Positions 31,416 to 39,427 of a DNA stretch of 39,427 nt are shown in pieces. Origin of the DNA: Candidatus Evtepia faecavium (GTDB lineage: Bacteria; Bacillota; Clostridia; Oscillospirales; Oscillospiraceae). A model generated the notes under the pieces. The model did not search any database and had not been told where the DNA came from. It saw only the letters and a program-made list of their open reading frames with translations. The translations under genes and the position numbers were made by a program. Numbering within the stretch: position 1 is the stretch's first letter; every line of letters begins with the position of its first letter. The stretch covers positions 1 through 39,427 of the forward strand of contig DXDK01000082.1 of the NCBI GenBank assembly GCA_019115545.1, read 5' to 3'.

Positions 31416-32666
31416 TTATGCCCGCAAAAGTTCCTCGGCAGCCAGGAGGATCCCCAGCTTACCCGACTCAAAGGTCAGCCCACCCTGCATATACACCGTG
31501 TAGGGCGGGCGCATGGGGGCGTCGGCGGAGAGCTCAATGGAGGCCCCCTGGATGAAGGCCCCAGCCGCCATGATCACCGGGCAGTCGTACCCGGGCATGT
31601 CCCAGGGGACGGGGGTCACGTAGGAGTCCACCGGGGCCCCGGCCTGGATGCCTCTGCAGAACTTCTCCACCGCCTCGGGCTTTTCCAGGTGGATCATCTG
31701 GATGATATCGTGGCGAAGGTCCCCCGAGGCGGGGTCGGTGCGGTAGCCCAGCAGCTCCATGACCTTGGCGGCGAAGACCGCTGTCTTGGTGGCCTGGGCC
31801 ACGGTGTGGGGGGCCAGGAAGAGCCCCTGGTACAGGGCCCGGTTGTTCCCCAGAGAGGCCCCGCACTCCCGGCCGATGCCGGGGACGGTCATGCGCATGG
31901 CGGTGCTCTCCACCAGATCCTTCCGGCCGGCCACATAGCCCCCCATGGGGGCCAGGCCGCCGCCGGGGTTTTTGATCAGGGAGCCCATGACCAGGTCGGC
32001 GCCCACCTGGGTGGGCTCGATGGTCTCCACAAATTCCCCATAGCAGTTGTCCACCAGGATGTTCACCGTGGGGTTCACCCCCCGAATGGCCTGGATGATG
32101 GTGCCGATGGTCTCCACCGACAGGGAGGCCCGGGTGGCATAGCCCCGGGAGCGCTGGATGAGGACAGCTTTCACCTTGGGATCCTGCACGGCCTGGACGA
32201 TGCCCGGCAGGTCGGGGGTGTCCTCCGGGGTGAGGTCCACCTGGCGGTACTGGATGCCGAACTCCTTCAGGGAGCCGTTGCCGTCCCCGGTGAGGCCGAT
32301 CACCCCCTGGAGGGTGTCATAGGGGGCCCCGATGGCGGAGAGGAGCACGTCCCCCGGGCGGAGCACCCCGTAGAGGGCGGAGGCGATGGCGTGGGTGCCG
32401 TTGACGAAGTTGATGCGCACCATGGCGTCCTCCGTGTGGAAGATGTCCGCGTAGATCGCCCCCAGGGCTTCCCGGCCCAGGTCGTCGTAGCCGTACCCGG
32501 TGGTCCCCTGGAAGAAGGCCTCCGCTACTTTGTTTTTCTGGAAAGCGGCCAGGACTTTCTCGGTGTTGAAGGCCGCGATCTCGTCGATGCGGGCAAACTG
32601 ATCCGCCAGCGCCTCCTGGGCCTGCTTGCCCAGGGCGCGGACGCGGTCGCTGATGTGTAAAGGCAT
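31416..32666 (-). CDS. Alum_res/YnbB-type PLP-dependent enzyme (methionine gamma-lyase family)
   Basis: 416 residues of the fold-type I PLP family annotated as aluminium-resistance protein or methionine gamma-lyase-like. The Schiff-base Lys232 is in GSLIKNPGGG and the pyridine-binding Asp206 in VDNCYGEF. The N-terminal TTGYGYDDLGRE is also typical. Biochemical activity of the family is poorly defined; C-S lyase action is inferred. It starts 1 nt after the stop of an M42 peptidase gene, which suggests a link with peptide or amino-acid breakdown. Confidence 0.9.
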   Translation of the reverse strand: MPLHISDRVRALGKQAQEALADQFARIDEIAAFNTEKVLAAFQKNKVAEAFFQGTTGYGYDDLGREALGAIYADIFHTEDAMVRINFVNGTHAIASALYGVLRPGDVLLSAIGAPYDTLQGVIGLTGDGNGSLKEFGIQYRQVDLTPEDTPDLPGIVQAVQDPKVKAVLIQRSRGYATRASLSVETIGTIIQAIRGVNPTVNILVDNCYGEFVETIEPTQVGADLVMGSLIKNPGGGLAPMGGYVAGRKDLVESTAMRMTVPGIGRECGASLGNNRALYQGLFLAPHTVAQATKTAVFAAKVMELLGYRTDPASGDLRHDIIQMIHLEKPEAVEKFCRGIQAGAPVDSYVTPVPWDMPGYDCPVIMAAGAFIQGASIELSADAPMRPPYTVYMQGGLTFESGKLGILLAAEELLRA

Positions 32667-32667
32667 G

Positions 32668-33678
32668 TCACATACCGTCCTTTTCCGCGGCTAGATTTTT
32701 CTCGGCGAAGGCCGCCACCAGGCGGGCGGCGGCAGCCACATCCCCCAGGTCCACCATCTCCGCGGGGGCGTGGCGGTACCGGCAGGGGATGGAGATCCCC
32801 CCGGTTTTTACCCCGCCCCGGCTCATGTGGATGGCGCCGGCGTCGGTGCTACCGGAGACCGTGACCTCCCGCTGGGCGGGGATCCGGCCTGCCTGGGCGG
32901 TGTCCTCCAGGGCCCGGACCACCTCCGGGTGGGCGATGACGGAGGGGTCCATCACTTTGATGGCAGCGCCCCCGCCCAGCACGGCGCTGGTGGTCTTTTT
33001 GCCCTCTGGCTCGTCCACCGGGGTCACGTCCACCGAGATGCCGTAGTCGGGGTCCACGGCGTAGGCCGCGGGCTTGCTCCCCCGCAGGCCCAGCTCCTCC
33101 TGGACGGTGAAAACGAAGTACAGGTCGCTGGTGTAGCTCCGGATGTGGCTGAGGGCGTCCAGCAGGACGGCGCAGGAGATCCGGTTGTCCAGATAGGGGG
33201 AGACCAGCCGGGTCTCCGTGGTGAAGGCGGGCATCCGGGAGACGGCGGTGTCCCCCACCTGCACCAGGTGGCGGGCGTGGGCCTCGCTTCTGGCGCCGAT
33301 GTCCAGGCAGAGGTCGGCAATGGTCAAATCCTTCAGGGCCACGTCTCCCCGGCGGGAGACCACCCCGCACACCCCGTTCTTAAACCGGAAGGGGGTGTGG
33401 AGCAGGTCCTCCGGCCGGACGTCGCCCAGCTTTCCAAAGGAGAGGTACCCCTCCTTGTCGATGTGGGTGACGATGAGGCCCACGGTGTCCATGTGGGCGG
33501 TAAACATCACCTTGGGGCCGGTCCCCTTTTTGTGGACAAAGAGATTGCCCAGGGTGTCCGTCCAGCAGGCGTCGGCGTAGGGCTCTGCCAGGCGGCGGAT
33601 GGTGGCGGCAATCTGCCGCTCATCCCCGGCCGGGCCGTGGCTGGCGTTGAGCATTTCAATGACAGATAAGTAGTCCAA
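32668..33678 (-). CDS. M42-family metallo-aminopeptidase (third of three)
   Basis: 336 residues. M42 peptidases form tetrahedral 12-mers that trim peptides in the cytoplasm. All metal and catalytic residues are recognisable: His in TAHMDTVG, Asp in YLDNRISCA, the Glu pair in VQEELGLRG, Asp in SVDVTPVDEP and the late His in CRYRHAPAEM. The start is TTG at 33678 with GAGGAGG before it, 13 nt after the preceding paralogue. It differs clearly in sequence from its two neighbours, so the copies are old. Confidence 0.94.
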   Translation of the reverse strand: MDYLSVIEMLNASHGPAGDERQIAATIRRLAEPYADACWTDTLGNLFVHKKGTGPKVMFTAHMDTVGLIVTHIDKEGYLSFGKLGDVRPEDLLHTPFRFKNGVCGVVSRRGDVALKDLTIADLCLDIGARSEAHARHLVQVGDTAVSRMPAFTTETRLVSPYLDNRISCAVLLDALSHIRSYTSDLYFVFTVQEELGLRGSKPAAYAVDPDYGISVDVTPVDEPEGKKTTSAVLGGGAAIKVMDPSVIAHPEVVRALEDTAQAGRIPAQREVTVSGSTDAGAIHMSRGGVKTGGISIPCRYRHAPAEMVDLGDVAAAARLVAAFAEKNLAAEKDGM

Positions 33679-33691
33679 ACTGAGTTCCTCC

Positions 33692-34720
33692 TCATTCCAT
33701 GGCAGCCACAGCCTGCAGGAAGCGCCGGGCCAGGATCAGCATGTTCTCGCAGTCCTCCAGACTGGCCACGCTGGCGGGGGTGTGAAGGTAGCGCACCGCG
33801 GCGGCGATGGCCGCCACCCGGACCCCTTCCTTGGTCCGCTGGATGGCGGCGGCGTCGGTGCCGCCGGAGAGATATTCCTTGGTCTGCCAGGGGATCTGCC
33901 CCTGCTCGGCCAGGGTGCGCAGCAGTTGGAAGAGGGCCCGGTCATAGACCGTTCCCCCGTCCATATAGGGGATCACCGGCCCGCGGCCGGGGGCGCACAC
34001 CCGCTTGTGCCCGGGCATGTCCGGCAGGTCCGCGGCGGTGGTGCCCTCCAGCACCAGGGCGATGTCTGGCGTCACGGAAAAGGCGGCTCCGAAGGCGCCC
34101 CGGGTGCCCACCTCCTCCTGGACGGTAAAGACGAAGGTGCAGTCCATGGGGAGGGGCTCCTGGAGGAGCTCCGCCAGGACGGCGCAGCCCACCCGGTCAT
34201 CGATGGCCTTGGCCTTGAGAAACCCGTTCCCGAAGGTCAGGCAGTCCGTGTCAAACACCGCCACGTCCCCGGGAGAGACCAGGGCGGCGGCGGCCGCCTT
34301 GTCCCGGGCGCCGATGTCGATGTAGAATTCCCGCAGTTTGGGGACGGTCTTGGTCTCCTCCGCGGTGGTGAGGTGGTAGGCCTTCAGCCCGATGACACCA
34401 GGGATTTGGTCCTCCCCCACCAGCACGGGCTTGCCCAGCAGGACCCGCCGGTCGATGCCCCCCACCGTGTCAAATTTCAGATACCCCTCTTCCGTGATGG
34501 TGTGGACCATGAGGCCCACCTCGTCCATGTGGGCGGCCAGCATCAGCTTGTGCCGGCCGGGGACGCGCCCCTTCCGCTCCACGATGAGGTTCCCCATAGC
34601 GTCCACCCGGATGGCCTGGGCGTGGGGGGCGGCCAGGTCCCGGAGGTAATCCCGCACCGCATCCTCCCGGCTGGAGACGCCGGGAAGGGCGCAGAGGGTT
34701 TTCAGGGTGTCAATCAGCAA
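33692..34720 (-). CDS. M42-family metallo-aminopeptidase (second of three)
   Basis: 342 residues. Conserved ligands: His in AAHMDEVG, Asp in IDDRVGCA, Glu pair in VQEEVGTRG, an acidic residue in LVLEGTTAAD and the late His in VRYLHTPA. The LEGTTAAD segment is the glutamate variant of the fourth ligand position, seen in many M42 proteins. The start is TTG at 34720 with GGAGGGA, and it overlaps the upstream gene by 11 bp. Different substrate preference from the other two copies is likely but cannot be read from sequence. Confidence 0.94.
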   Translation of the reverse strand: MLIDTLKTLCALPGVSSREDAVRDYLRDLAAPHAQAIRVDAMGNLIVERKGRVPGRHKLMLAAHMDEVGLMVHTITEEGYLKFDTVGGIDRRVLLGKPVLVGEDQIPGVIGLKAYHLTTAEETKTVPKLREFYIDIGARDKAAAAALVSPGDVAVFDTDCLTFGNGFLKAKAIDDRVGCAVLAELLQEPLPMDCTFVFTVQEEVGTRGAFGAAFSVTPDIALVLEGTTAADLPDMPGHKRVCAPGRGPVIPYMDGGTVYDRALFQLLRTLAEQGQIPWQTKEYLSGGTDAAAIQRTKEGVRVAAIAAAVRYLHTPASVASLEDCENMLILARRFLQAVAAME

Positions 34721-35750
34721 GGAAGGTCCCTCCTTCCGCGGACAGGTCTTGCACGAAAGCCGCCAGCAGGGAGGCCGTGGCCTCCAGGTCCGTGAGGTCC
34801 AGGGTCTCCACCGGGCTGTGCATGTATTTCAGGGGGAGGGAGACCACGGCGGTGGCGATCCCCTCCCGGGCGGTCTGGACCCGCCAGGCGTTGGTGCCGC
34901 TGTGGCCGGTCATCACCTCGGGGGCCCAGGGAATGCTGTGGCCCTCCGCCTTGGCGATGAGCCGCTGGCTCATCCAGCGGGTGATGTTGGGGCCGATGCC
35001 GATGACGGTGCCCTCCCCTGCCGGGAAGGTCCCCTCCTTGGGGCCGTCCGGGGTGCGGGCGTGGGTGACGTCCACCGCCACGAAGCAGTGGGGGGCCAGG
35101 GCAAAGGCCCCGGTGAGGGCCCCGCTGCCGTTGACCTCCTCCCGGCAGCTGCCCATGAAGTAGAGGTCCACGTCCAGATCCGTGCCCTGGAGCAGTTCTG
35201 CCGTCCGCAGCAGGGCGCCAAAGCCCGCCCGGTCGTCCAGGGCCTTGGCGGAGACCCGCTCCCCCAGCAGGGTGCGGAAGGGACCCCGGGGCACGGCAAA
35301 GGTCCCCACCAGGGCCTCCCCCTCCTTCTGGGTGAGGCCGGCGTCGATCCAAAGGTCAGACAGGGGGAGGCTCTTATCCCCCTCCCCTGCCTGCTGCACG
35401 TGGGGCGGGAGCACCGCCACCAGGCCGAAGCGGGGGGGCTGGGAGAGGATGGTCACCTCCCGGTCGGGGAGCATTCTGGGGTCGATCCCCCCCACCGCCC
35501 GGAAGGAGAGGAAGCCCTCCTTGGCCCCGGTGATCACCAGGCCCACCTCGTCCAGGTGGGCGTCCAGCACCACCCGGGGGGCGTTTTCCCGGCCGCACCG
35601 GCGCACCCCGATGACGTTGCCGAATTTGTCCTGGTAGACCTCGTCCACCAGGGGAGCCAGGAGGGAGCGGGCCAGATCGGCCACCGGGCCCTCCCGGCCG
35701 GCGGGGCCGTCGCAGCCGCACAGAGCGGCCAGGGTCTCGCGGATGTCCAT
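34710..35750 (-). CDS. M42-family metallo-aminopeptidase (first of three)
   Basis: 346 residues from the ATG at 35750, which has GGGAGG 7 nt before it; the frame also runs 7 codons further, into murD. Ligands: His in DAHLDEVG, Asp in LDDRAGFG, Glu pair in CREEVNGSG, Asp in AVDVTHART and the late His in LKYMHSPVE. The region around the catalytic Glu (CREEVNGSG) departs from the usual QEEVG-RG, so specificity may differ. It begins 17 nt after the murD stop and overlaps the next paralogue by 11 bp. Confidence 0.93.
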   Translation of the reverse strand: MDIRETLAALCGCDGPAGREGPVADLARSLLAPLVDEVYQDKFGNVIGVRRCGRENAPRVVLDAHLDEVGLVITGAKEGFLSFRAVGGIDPRMLPDREVTILSQPPRFGLVAVLPPHVQQAGEGDKSLPLSDLWIDAGLTQKEGEALVGTFAVPRGPFRTLLGERVSAKALDDRAGFGALLRTAELLQGTDLDVDLYFMGSCREEVNGSGALTGAFALAPHCFVAVDVTHARTPDGPKEGTFPAGEGTVIGIGPNITRWMSQRLIAKAEGHSIPWAPEVMTGHSGTNAWRVQTAREGIATAVVSLPLKYMHSPVETLDLTDLEATASLLAAFVQDLSAEGGTFLAD

Positions 35751-35767
35751 TGCATGACCTCCCCTGC

Positions 35768-37150
35768 TCACAGTTCGTTGACGATGGCCTTAAACGTCTG
35801 CCCCCGCTGGGCAAAGTTTTTAAAGTGGTCGAAGGAGGCGCAGGCCGGGGAGAGGATCACCACGTCCCCCTCCTGGGCCGCCTGGGAGGCGGCCAGCACC
35901 GCCTGCTTGAAGTCGTCCTCCATGAGGATGGCGGGGTGGCCCTCCTGGTATCCCTCGGCCTGGACCACGGCCTGGCGGATCTTCTCCGCGGTGTGGCCGG
36001 TGAGGACCAGGGTCTTTACGTGGTCCTGGACCGCCTTCCCCAGCACGTCGAAGGGGATCTTCTTGTCATACCCCCCGGCGATGAGGATGACCTTCTGGTG
36101 GAAGGACCGCAGGCCGGCGAGGGTCCGGGTGGGGCTGGAGGCGATGGAGTCGTTGTAGTACCGCACGCCGTCCTTGGTGCGCACCAGCTCGATGCGGTGC
36201 TCCACCCCGGGGAAGGTCTCGGCGGTGTGGAGGATCACCTCGTCGGGCACCAGGCCCTGGACAGCGGCGATGGCCGCCAAATAGTTCTCCACGTTGTGCT
36301 GGCCGGGGATGAGGATGCGGTCTGCGGCAAAGAGGGCCCGCTTCTGGCCGTTGTGGGCCACGTAGATCATACCGTCCTCCACATAGGTCCCCTCTTCCAC
36401 CGGGCCCTGGCGGCTGAAGCGCATCACCCGGCCCGGGGCCCGGGCGGCCATCTCCCGGGTGAGGTCGTTGTCCTGGTTGAAGATGGCCAGGTCCCCCGGC
36501 CCCTGGTGAGAGAAGATGTTCTCCTTGGCCTGGGCATACTCCTCCATGGACTTGTGCACGTCCAGGTGGTTGGGAGAGAGGTTGGTGAACACCGCAATGT
36601 CCGGGCTGGCCTGGAGGGTCATCAGCTGGAAGGAGGACAGCTCCAGGACGGCCACGTCGTCCTTCCCCATGGCGTCCGCCTCGGAGAGGAGGGGCTTGCC
36701 GATGTTGCCCCCCACGTGGACGGTGCGGCCGGCGTTTTTCAGCATCTCCGCGATGAGGGAGGTGGTGGTGGTCTTCCCGTCGCTGCCGGTCACGGCGATG
36801 ATCTTGCAGGGGCAGACCTGGAAAAAGACCTCCATCTCCGAGGTGAGCACGCTCCCCTTCTCCATGGCGGCCAGGAAGGGGGGGATGTCCGGCCGGATGC
36901 CCGGGGAGCGGAAGATCACGTCCTGGTCCAGCCCGTCCAGATAGGTCTCCCCCAGGCGAAGGGTGGCGCCCAGGGACTCCAGTTCCTCCGCCAGGGAGCC
37001 GAAGTTCTCCCGGGGACTTTTGTCGCAGGCGGTGACGGAGATCCCCGCCCCCAGCAGGGTTTTGATGAGCGGGGTGTTGGAGACCCCGATGCCGATCACA
37101 GCCACTCGCTTCCCCTGAAGGGAGGTGAGATAGTCTTGCAGTGTGGCCAT
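35768..37150 (-). CDS. murD: UDP-N-acetylmuramoylalanine-D-glutamate ligase
   Basis: Adds D-glutamate to UDP-MurNAc-L-Ala in peptidoglycan synthesis. 460 residues, as expected. The ATP loop GSDGKTTTT begins at residue 122, and the later HRIELVRTKDGVRYYNDSIASSPTRT block with the C-terminal SPACASFDHFKNFAQRG is diagnostic. The first gene of a six-gene minus-strand unit, with its own promoter at 37227-37255. It is isolated from the rest of the mur/dcw genes, which are not in the window. Confidence 0.98.
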   Translation of the reverse strand: MATLQDYLTSLQGKRVAVIGIGVSNTPLIKTLLGAGISVTACDKSPRENFGSLAEELESLGATLRLGETYLDGLDQDVIFRSPGIRPDIPPFLAAMEKGSVLTSEMEVFFQVCPCKIIAVTGSDGKTTTTSLIAEMLKNAGRTVHVGGNIGKPLLSEADAMGKDDVAVLELSSFQLMTLQASPDIAVFTNLSPNHLDVHKSMEEYAQAKENIFSHQGPGDLAIFNQDNDLTREMAARAPGRVMRFSRQGPVEEGTYVEDGMIYVAHNGQKRALFAADRILIPGQHNVENYLAAIAAVQGLVPDEVILHTAETFPGVEHRIELVRTKDGVRYYNDSIASSPTRTLAGLRSFHQKVILIAGGYDKKIPFDVLGKAVQDHVKTLVLTGHTAEKIRQAVVQAEGYQEGHPAILMEDDFKQAVLAASQAAQEGDVVILSPACASFDHFKNFAQRGQTFKAIVNEL

Positions 37151-37226
37151 ATGCTAGTTCCTCCTGTCTGTCCGCGCCTGGGCCGGCGCGTGACGATGGT
37201 TGGGTTTGTCCAGAGACAGATACTTT

Positions 37227-37255
37227 ATTATACGCCGCCAGGCGGGGGATTGCAA
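37227..37255 (-). promoter_or_regulatory. Promoter of the murD-M42-ynbB-ligA operon
   Basis: On the minus strand TTGCAA (37255-37250) and a perfect TATAAT (37232-37227) are 17 bp apart. The expected leader is ~70 nt. Confidence 0.85.
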
Positions 37256-37313
37256 GGCGGCCATTGGAATGTCCGGCAAAGAAATGGCAATTCCCGCCCC
37301 GGAGACAGGAAAA

Positions 37314-37347
37314 CGCGCCGGGTGAGCGGAAAAGCTCACCCGGCGCG
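37314..37347 (-). terminator. Terminator of the feoB unit
   Basis: A perfect 14-bp GC-rich stem (37314-37327 with 37334-37347) with a 6-nt loop. On the minus strand it is followed by TTTTCCTG. Confidence 0.9.
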
Positions 37348-37359
37348 TCTTGGGGTTTC

Positions 37360-37533
37360 TCAGGGTTTTGTATGGCTGTGGCAGTGACCGGAGCACCCCT
37401 CACAGCCGCAGCCGCAGGAGGAGCAGCCCTGCCGTTTCTGGAGAATCAGGTAGCGGATGATGGCCACCACCGCCACCGCCAGGGCGGCGGTGAGGAGAAT
37501 GGTTCCTCCGTTTAGTTGCAAAAAGTTCAGCAT
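37360..37533 (-). CDS. FeoB-associated Cys-rich membrane peptide
   Basis: 57-residue gene downstream of feoB. One N-terminal membrane span (about residues 11-31) is followed by KRQ and a cysteine-rich tail. The tail has seven Cys (37, 40, 42, 44, 47, 51 and the run around them) and three His (50, 52, 54) in the pattern GCSSCGCGCEGCSGHCHSH. This matches the FeoB-associated Cys-rich protein family, thought to assist iron transfer or regulation of FeoB. GGAGGAA precedes the ATG at 37533, and the gene starts 46 nt after the feoB stop with a terminator just behind it. Confidence 0.93.
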   Translation of the reverse strand: MLNFLQLNGGTILLTAALAVAVVAIIRYLILQKRQGCSSCGCGCEGCSGHCHSHTKP

Positions 37534-37579
37534 GGGAATTCCTCCAATCGCGTTTCAATGACAAAAGGTATCCTGCGGG

Positions 37580-39427
37580 TCACACCGAGGCCTTGGCCTT
37601 GTTCTTCAGCAGCAGGGTCTCGGACTCCTTGTAAGGCCGGGCCAGCTGGAAGATGATCAGGGCAATGAAGAGGATGGCGAAGATCAGGCCGATCACGTTA
37701 ACGTTACCGGTGAACAGGGAACCCACCTGATAGATGATCAGAGACACCACATAGGCGAAACCACACTGATAGCCGATGGCAAACCATGTCCACTTGGCGG
37801 AGTTCATCTCCCGGCGAATGGCACCGATGGCGGCAAAGCAGGGAGCACACAGCAGGTTGAAGGCCAGGAAGGCATAACCTGCCAGGGGAGTCAGACCTTC
37901 GAAGTCCAGGACGCCGAAGACACCCACGACCTCTTCCTTGGCCACAAGGCCCATGATCGTGGCCACAGTAGCCTTGATCTCGCCAAAGCCAAGGGGGGAG
38001 AAAATCCAGCAGATGGCACCGCCGATGATTCCCAGGACGCTGTTCTCCAGCTCCATCTCGGTGCTGAAGGTGAAGGCACCATCCACATAGCCGAAGGTGG
38101 AACCAGCCCAGATCACGATGGTGGCCAGCAGGATGATGGTGCCGGCCCGCTTGATGAAGGACCAGCCACGCTCCCACATGGAGCGCAGGACACTGCCCAC
38201 AGTGGGAAGGTGGTAGGCAGGCAGCTCCATGACGAAGGGAGCGGGGTCGCCGGCGAACATCTTGGTCTTCTTCAGCATGATGCCGGAGACGATGATGGCG
38301 GCGATGCCCAGGAAATAGGCGCTGGGTGCCACCCACCAGGTCCCGCCGAAGAGGGCGGCGGCGATGAGGGCGATGATGGGCATCTTGGCGCTGCAGGGAA
38401 TGAAGGTGGTGATCATGGCCGTCATTCGGCGGTCCCGTTCGTTTTCAATGGTACGGGAGGCCATAACCCCGGGCACACCGCAGCCGGTGCCGATGAGGAT
38501 GGGGATGAAGGACTTACCGGACAGACCAAAGCGGCGGAAGATCCGGTCCATAATGAAGGCGATTCGGGCCATATAGCCACAGCCTTCCAAGAAAGCCAGG
38601 AAGATGAACAGCACCAGCATCTGGGGCACAAAGCCCAGCACGGCACCCACGCCGGCCACGATGCCGTCCAGCACCAGACTGGAGAGCCAGTCGGCTGCGC
38701 CAATGGCGGTGAGGCCGCTCTCCACTAGGGCGGGAATCCCAGGTACCCAAATTCCGAATTCAGAAGTATCCGGGGCATTCTCCATGGCGGCATCGTAGTA
38801 ACCAGAGATGTCATACCCCGCCTCCGCCAGGGCGTCAGCATAGGAGCCGTAGGCTTCGTCAAAGCCACCAAAGTCAGCCTCTTCGATGGCCCCCAGGATG
38901 TCCTCCGCGCCGATGACACCGGCAGCAGCGGCATCCTCCACGGTGGTCACCATCTCGTCGGTCCACAGGTTCTCCTGGGCATAGGCGGTGATGGCCTCTT
39001 CGTACTCGTCAGTGCCGTTGCCGAAGAGATGGTAGCCGTCGCCGAACAGGCCATCGTTGGTCCAGTCAGTAGCCCAGGCACCTACCGTAGTGATGGAGAC
39101 GAAGTAAACCAGAATCATCACTGCGGCGAAAATGGGCAGAGCCGCGATCCGGTTGGTAACCACCCGGTCAATTTTATCCGAAATGGTTAAACCTCCGCTT
39201 TTCTTCTTTTTGTAACAGCCTTTCAGAATCGAGGCAATGTAGAGGTACCGCTCATTGGTAATGATGCTCTCCGCATCGTCGTCCAGCTCCTTCTCAGCGG
39301 ACTGGATGTCCACTTCGATGTGGGCCAGGGTGTCCTGGGGGATGTCCAGCTGGGCCAGCACCTTGTCGTCCCGCTCGAAGATCTTGATGGCGTACCACCG
39401 CTGCTGCTCCTCGGGCAGGTCATGGAT
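37580..39427 (-). CDS. feoB: Ferrous iron transporter FeoB, C-terminal part (5' end outside window)
   Basis: Imports Fe(II) through the membrane. 615 residues are visible and the frame stays open to base 39427; the N-terminal GTPase domain lies outside. Visible parts are the end of the helical domain, then about ten membrane spans with the two Gate motifs (ILIGTGCGVPGVMASRT and LLCAPCFAAIGAI) and the conserved VGVFGVLDFEG region. After the first span there is an insertion of about 93 residues with 23 Asp/Glu and no Lys/Arg. The gene ends before a Cys-rich peptide gene that belongs to the same unit. Confidence 0.96.
   Translation of the reverse strand: MHDLPEEQQRWYAIKIFERDDKVLAQLDIPQDTLAHIEVDIQSAEKELDDDAESIITNERYLYIASILKGCYKKKKSGGLTISDKIDRVVTNRIAALPIFAAVMILVYFVSITTVGAWATDWTNDGLFGDGYHLFGNGTDEYEEAITAYAQENLWTDEMVTTVEDAAAAGVIGAEDILGAIEEADFGGFDEAYGSYADALAEAGYDISGYYDAAMENAPDTSEFGIWVPGIPALVESGLTAIGAADWLSSLVLDGIVAGVGAVLGFVPQMLVLFIFLAFLEGCGYMARIAFIMDRIFRRFGLSGKSFIPILIGTGCGVPGVMASRTIENERDRRMTAMITTFIPCSAKMPIIALIAAALFGGTWWVAPSAYFLGIAAIIVSGIMLKKTKMFAGDPAPFVMELPAYHLPTVGSVLRSMWERGWSFIKRAGTIILLATIVIWAGSTFGYVDGAFTFSTEMELENSVLGIIGGAICWIFSPLGFGEIKATVATIMGLVAKEEVVGVFGVLDFEGLTPLAGYAFLAFNLLCAPCFAAIGAIRREMNSAKWTWFAIGYQCGFAYVVSLIIYQVGSLFTGNVNVIGLIFAILFIALIIFQLARPYKESETLLLKNKAKASV

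Noticed and set aside
29343-32660. Open frame of more than 1100 codons on the plus strand, antisense to ligA and the YnbB-type gene
   Set aside because: It is the GC-rich shadow of two clearly conserved genes on the other strand. Its sequence is low-complexity (Gly/His/Val/Leu) without domains, and no SD or promoter fits.
37580-39427. feoB as a truncated pseudogene
   Set aside because: The frame is open to the last base of the window, so the missing GTPase domain is explained by the window edge.

Overview
The window looks like a chromosomal segment of a high-GC, anaerobic, spore-forming Firmicute, most likely an Oscillospiraceae-type gut clostridium (Flavonifractor/Lawsonibacter-like; this is inference from gene content, not a database match). 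The reasons are strict Shine-Dalgarno starts with many GTG/TTG codons, an intact pro-SigK gene, a SpoIIM-like protein, [FeFe]-hydrogenase maturases (HydE, HydF), a 2Fe superoxide reductase, an SLH surface protein, SepF, and a FeoB with its small Cys-rich partner. I see no prophage, insertion sequence or CRISPR array.

Layout. 1-2131: 3' end of an SLH surface protein, trxA on the opposite strand, then sigK. 2159-5658: purA diverging from a three-gene unit (YerC-type TrpR-like regulator, SAM methyltransferase, Hsp33). 5728-6280: five tRNA genes (Val, Asp, Phe, Gly, Cys) behind a consensus promoter and ended by a strong terminator. 6321-9608: an orphan OmpR-type response regulator followed by an AlgJ/AlgX-like and an AlgI-like (MBOAT) pair, probably for acetylating a surface polymer. 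9661-12894 (minus): a substrate-binding lipoprotein, hydE and hydF. 13067-15464: superoxide reductase diverging from a Crp/Fnr regulator and an iron-type alcohol dehydrogenase. 15525-16592: sepF and a small zincin. 16714-21019 (minus): an autoregulated YtrA/GntR operon with two ABC ATPases and two permeases. 21218-23784: hotdog thioesterase, then dapA and asd. 24097-28919 (plus): queA, tgt, yajC, a TIGR04086-like membrane protein, spoIIM and a Xer recombinase. 28925-29236: an ArsR/SmtB-type metal sensor. 29373-37150 (minus): murD, three consecutive M42 aminopeptidases, an Alum_res/YnbB PLP enzyme and ligA. 37360-39427 (minus): a FeoB-associated Cys-rich peptide (a 57-codon gene) and the C-terminal two thirds of feoB.

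Most promising signal. Between the promoter and the start codon of the Xer gene lies a 34-bp inverted-repeat site (27857-27890). It has dif geometry (arms around a 6-bp centre) and matches phage P1 loxP at 27 of 34 positions, including 18 in a row. The recombinase has an extended N-terminal domain reminiscent of XerS. This suggests a self-contained recombinase-plus-site module like XerS/difSL or XerH/difH, with the site inside the leader of its own gene. Other notable signals are a 10-bp-arm operator directly downstream of a consensus promoter for the YtrA operon, a SmtB/CzrA-like operator with a complete alpha-5 metal site in the ArsR protein, a terminator stem that contains the ribosome binding site of the next gene, and a 93-residue acidic insertion without Lys/Arg in FeoB.
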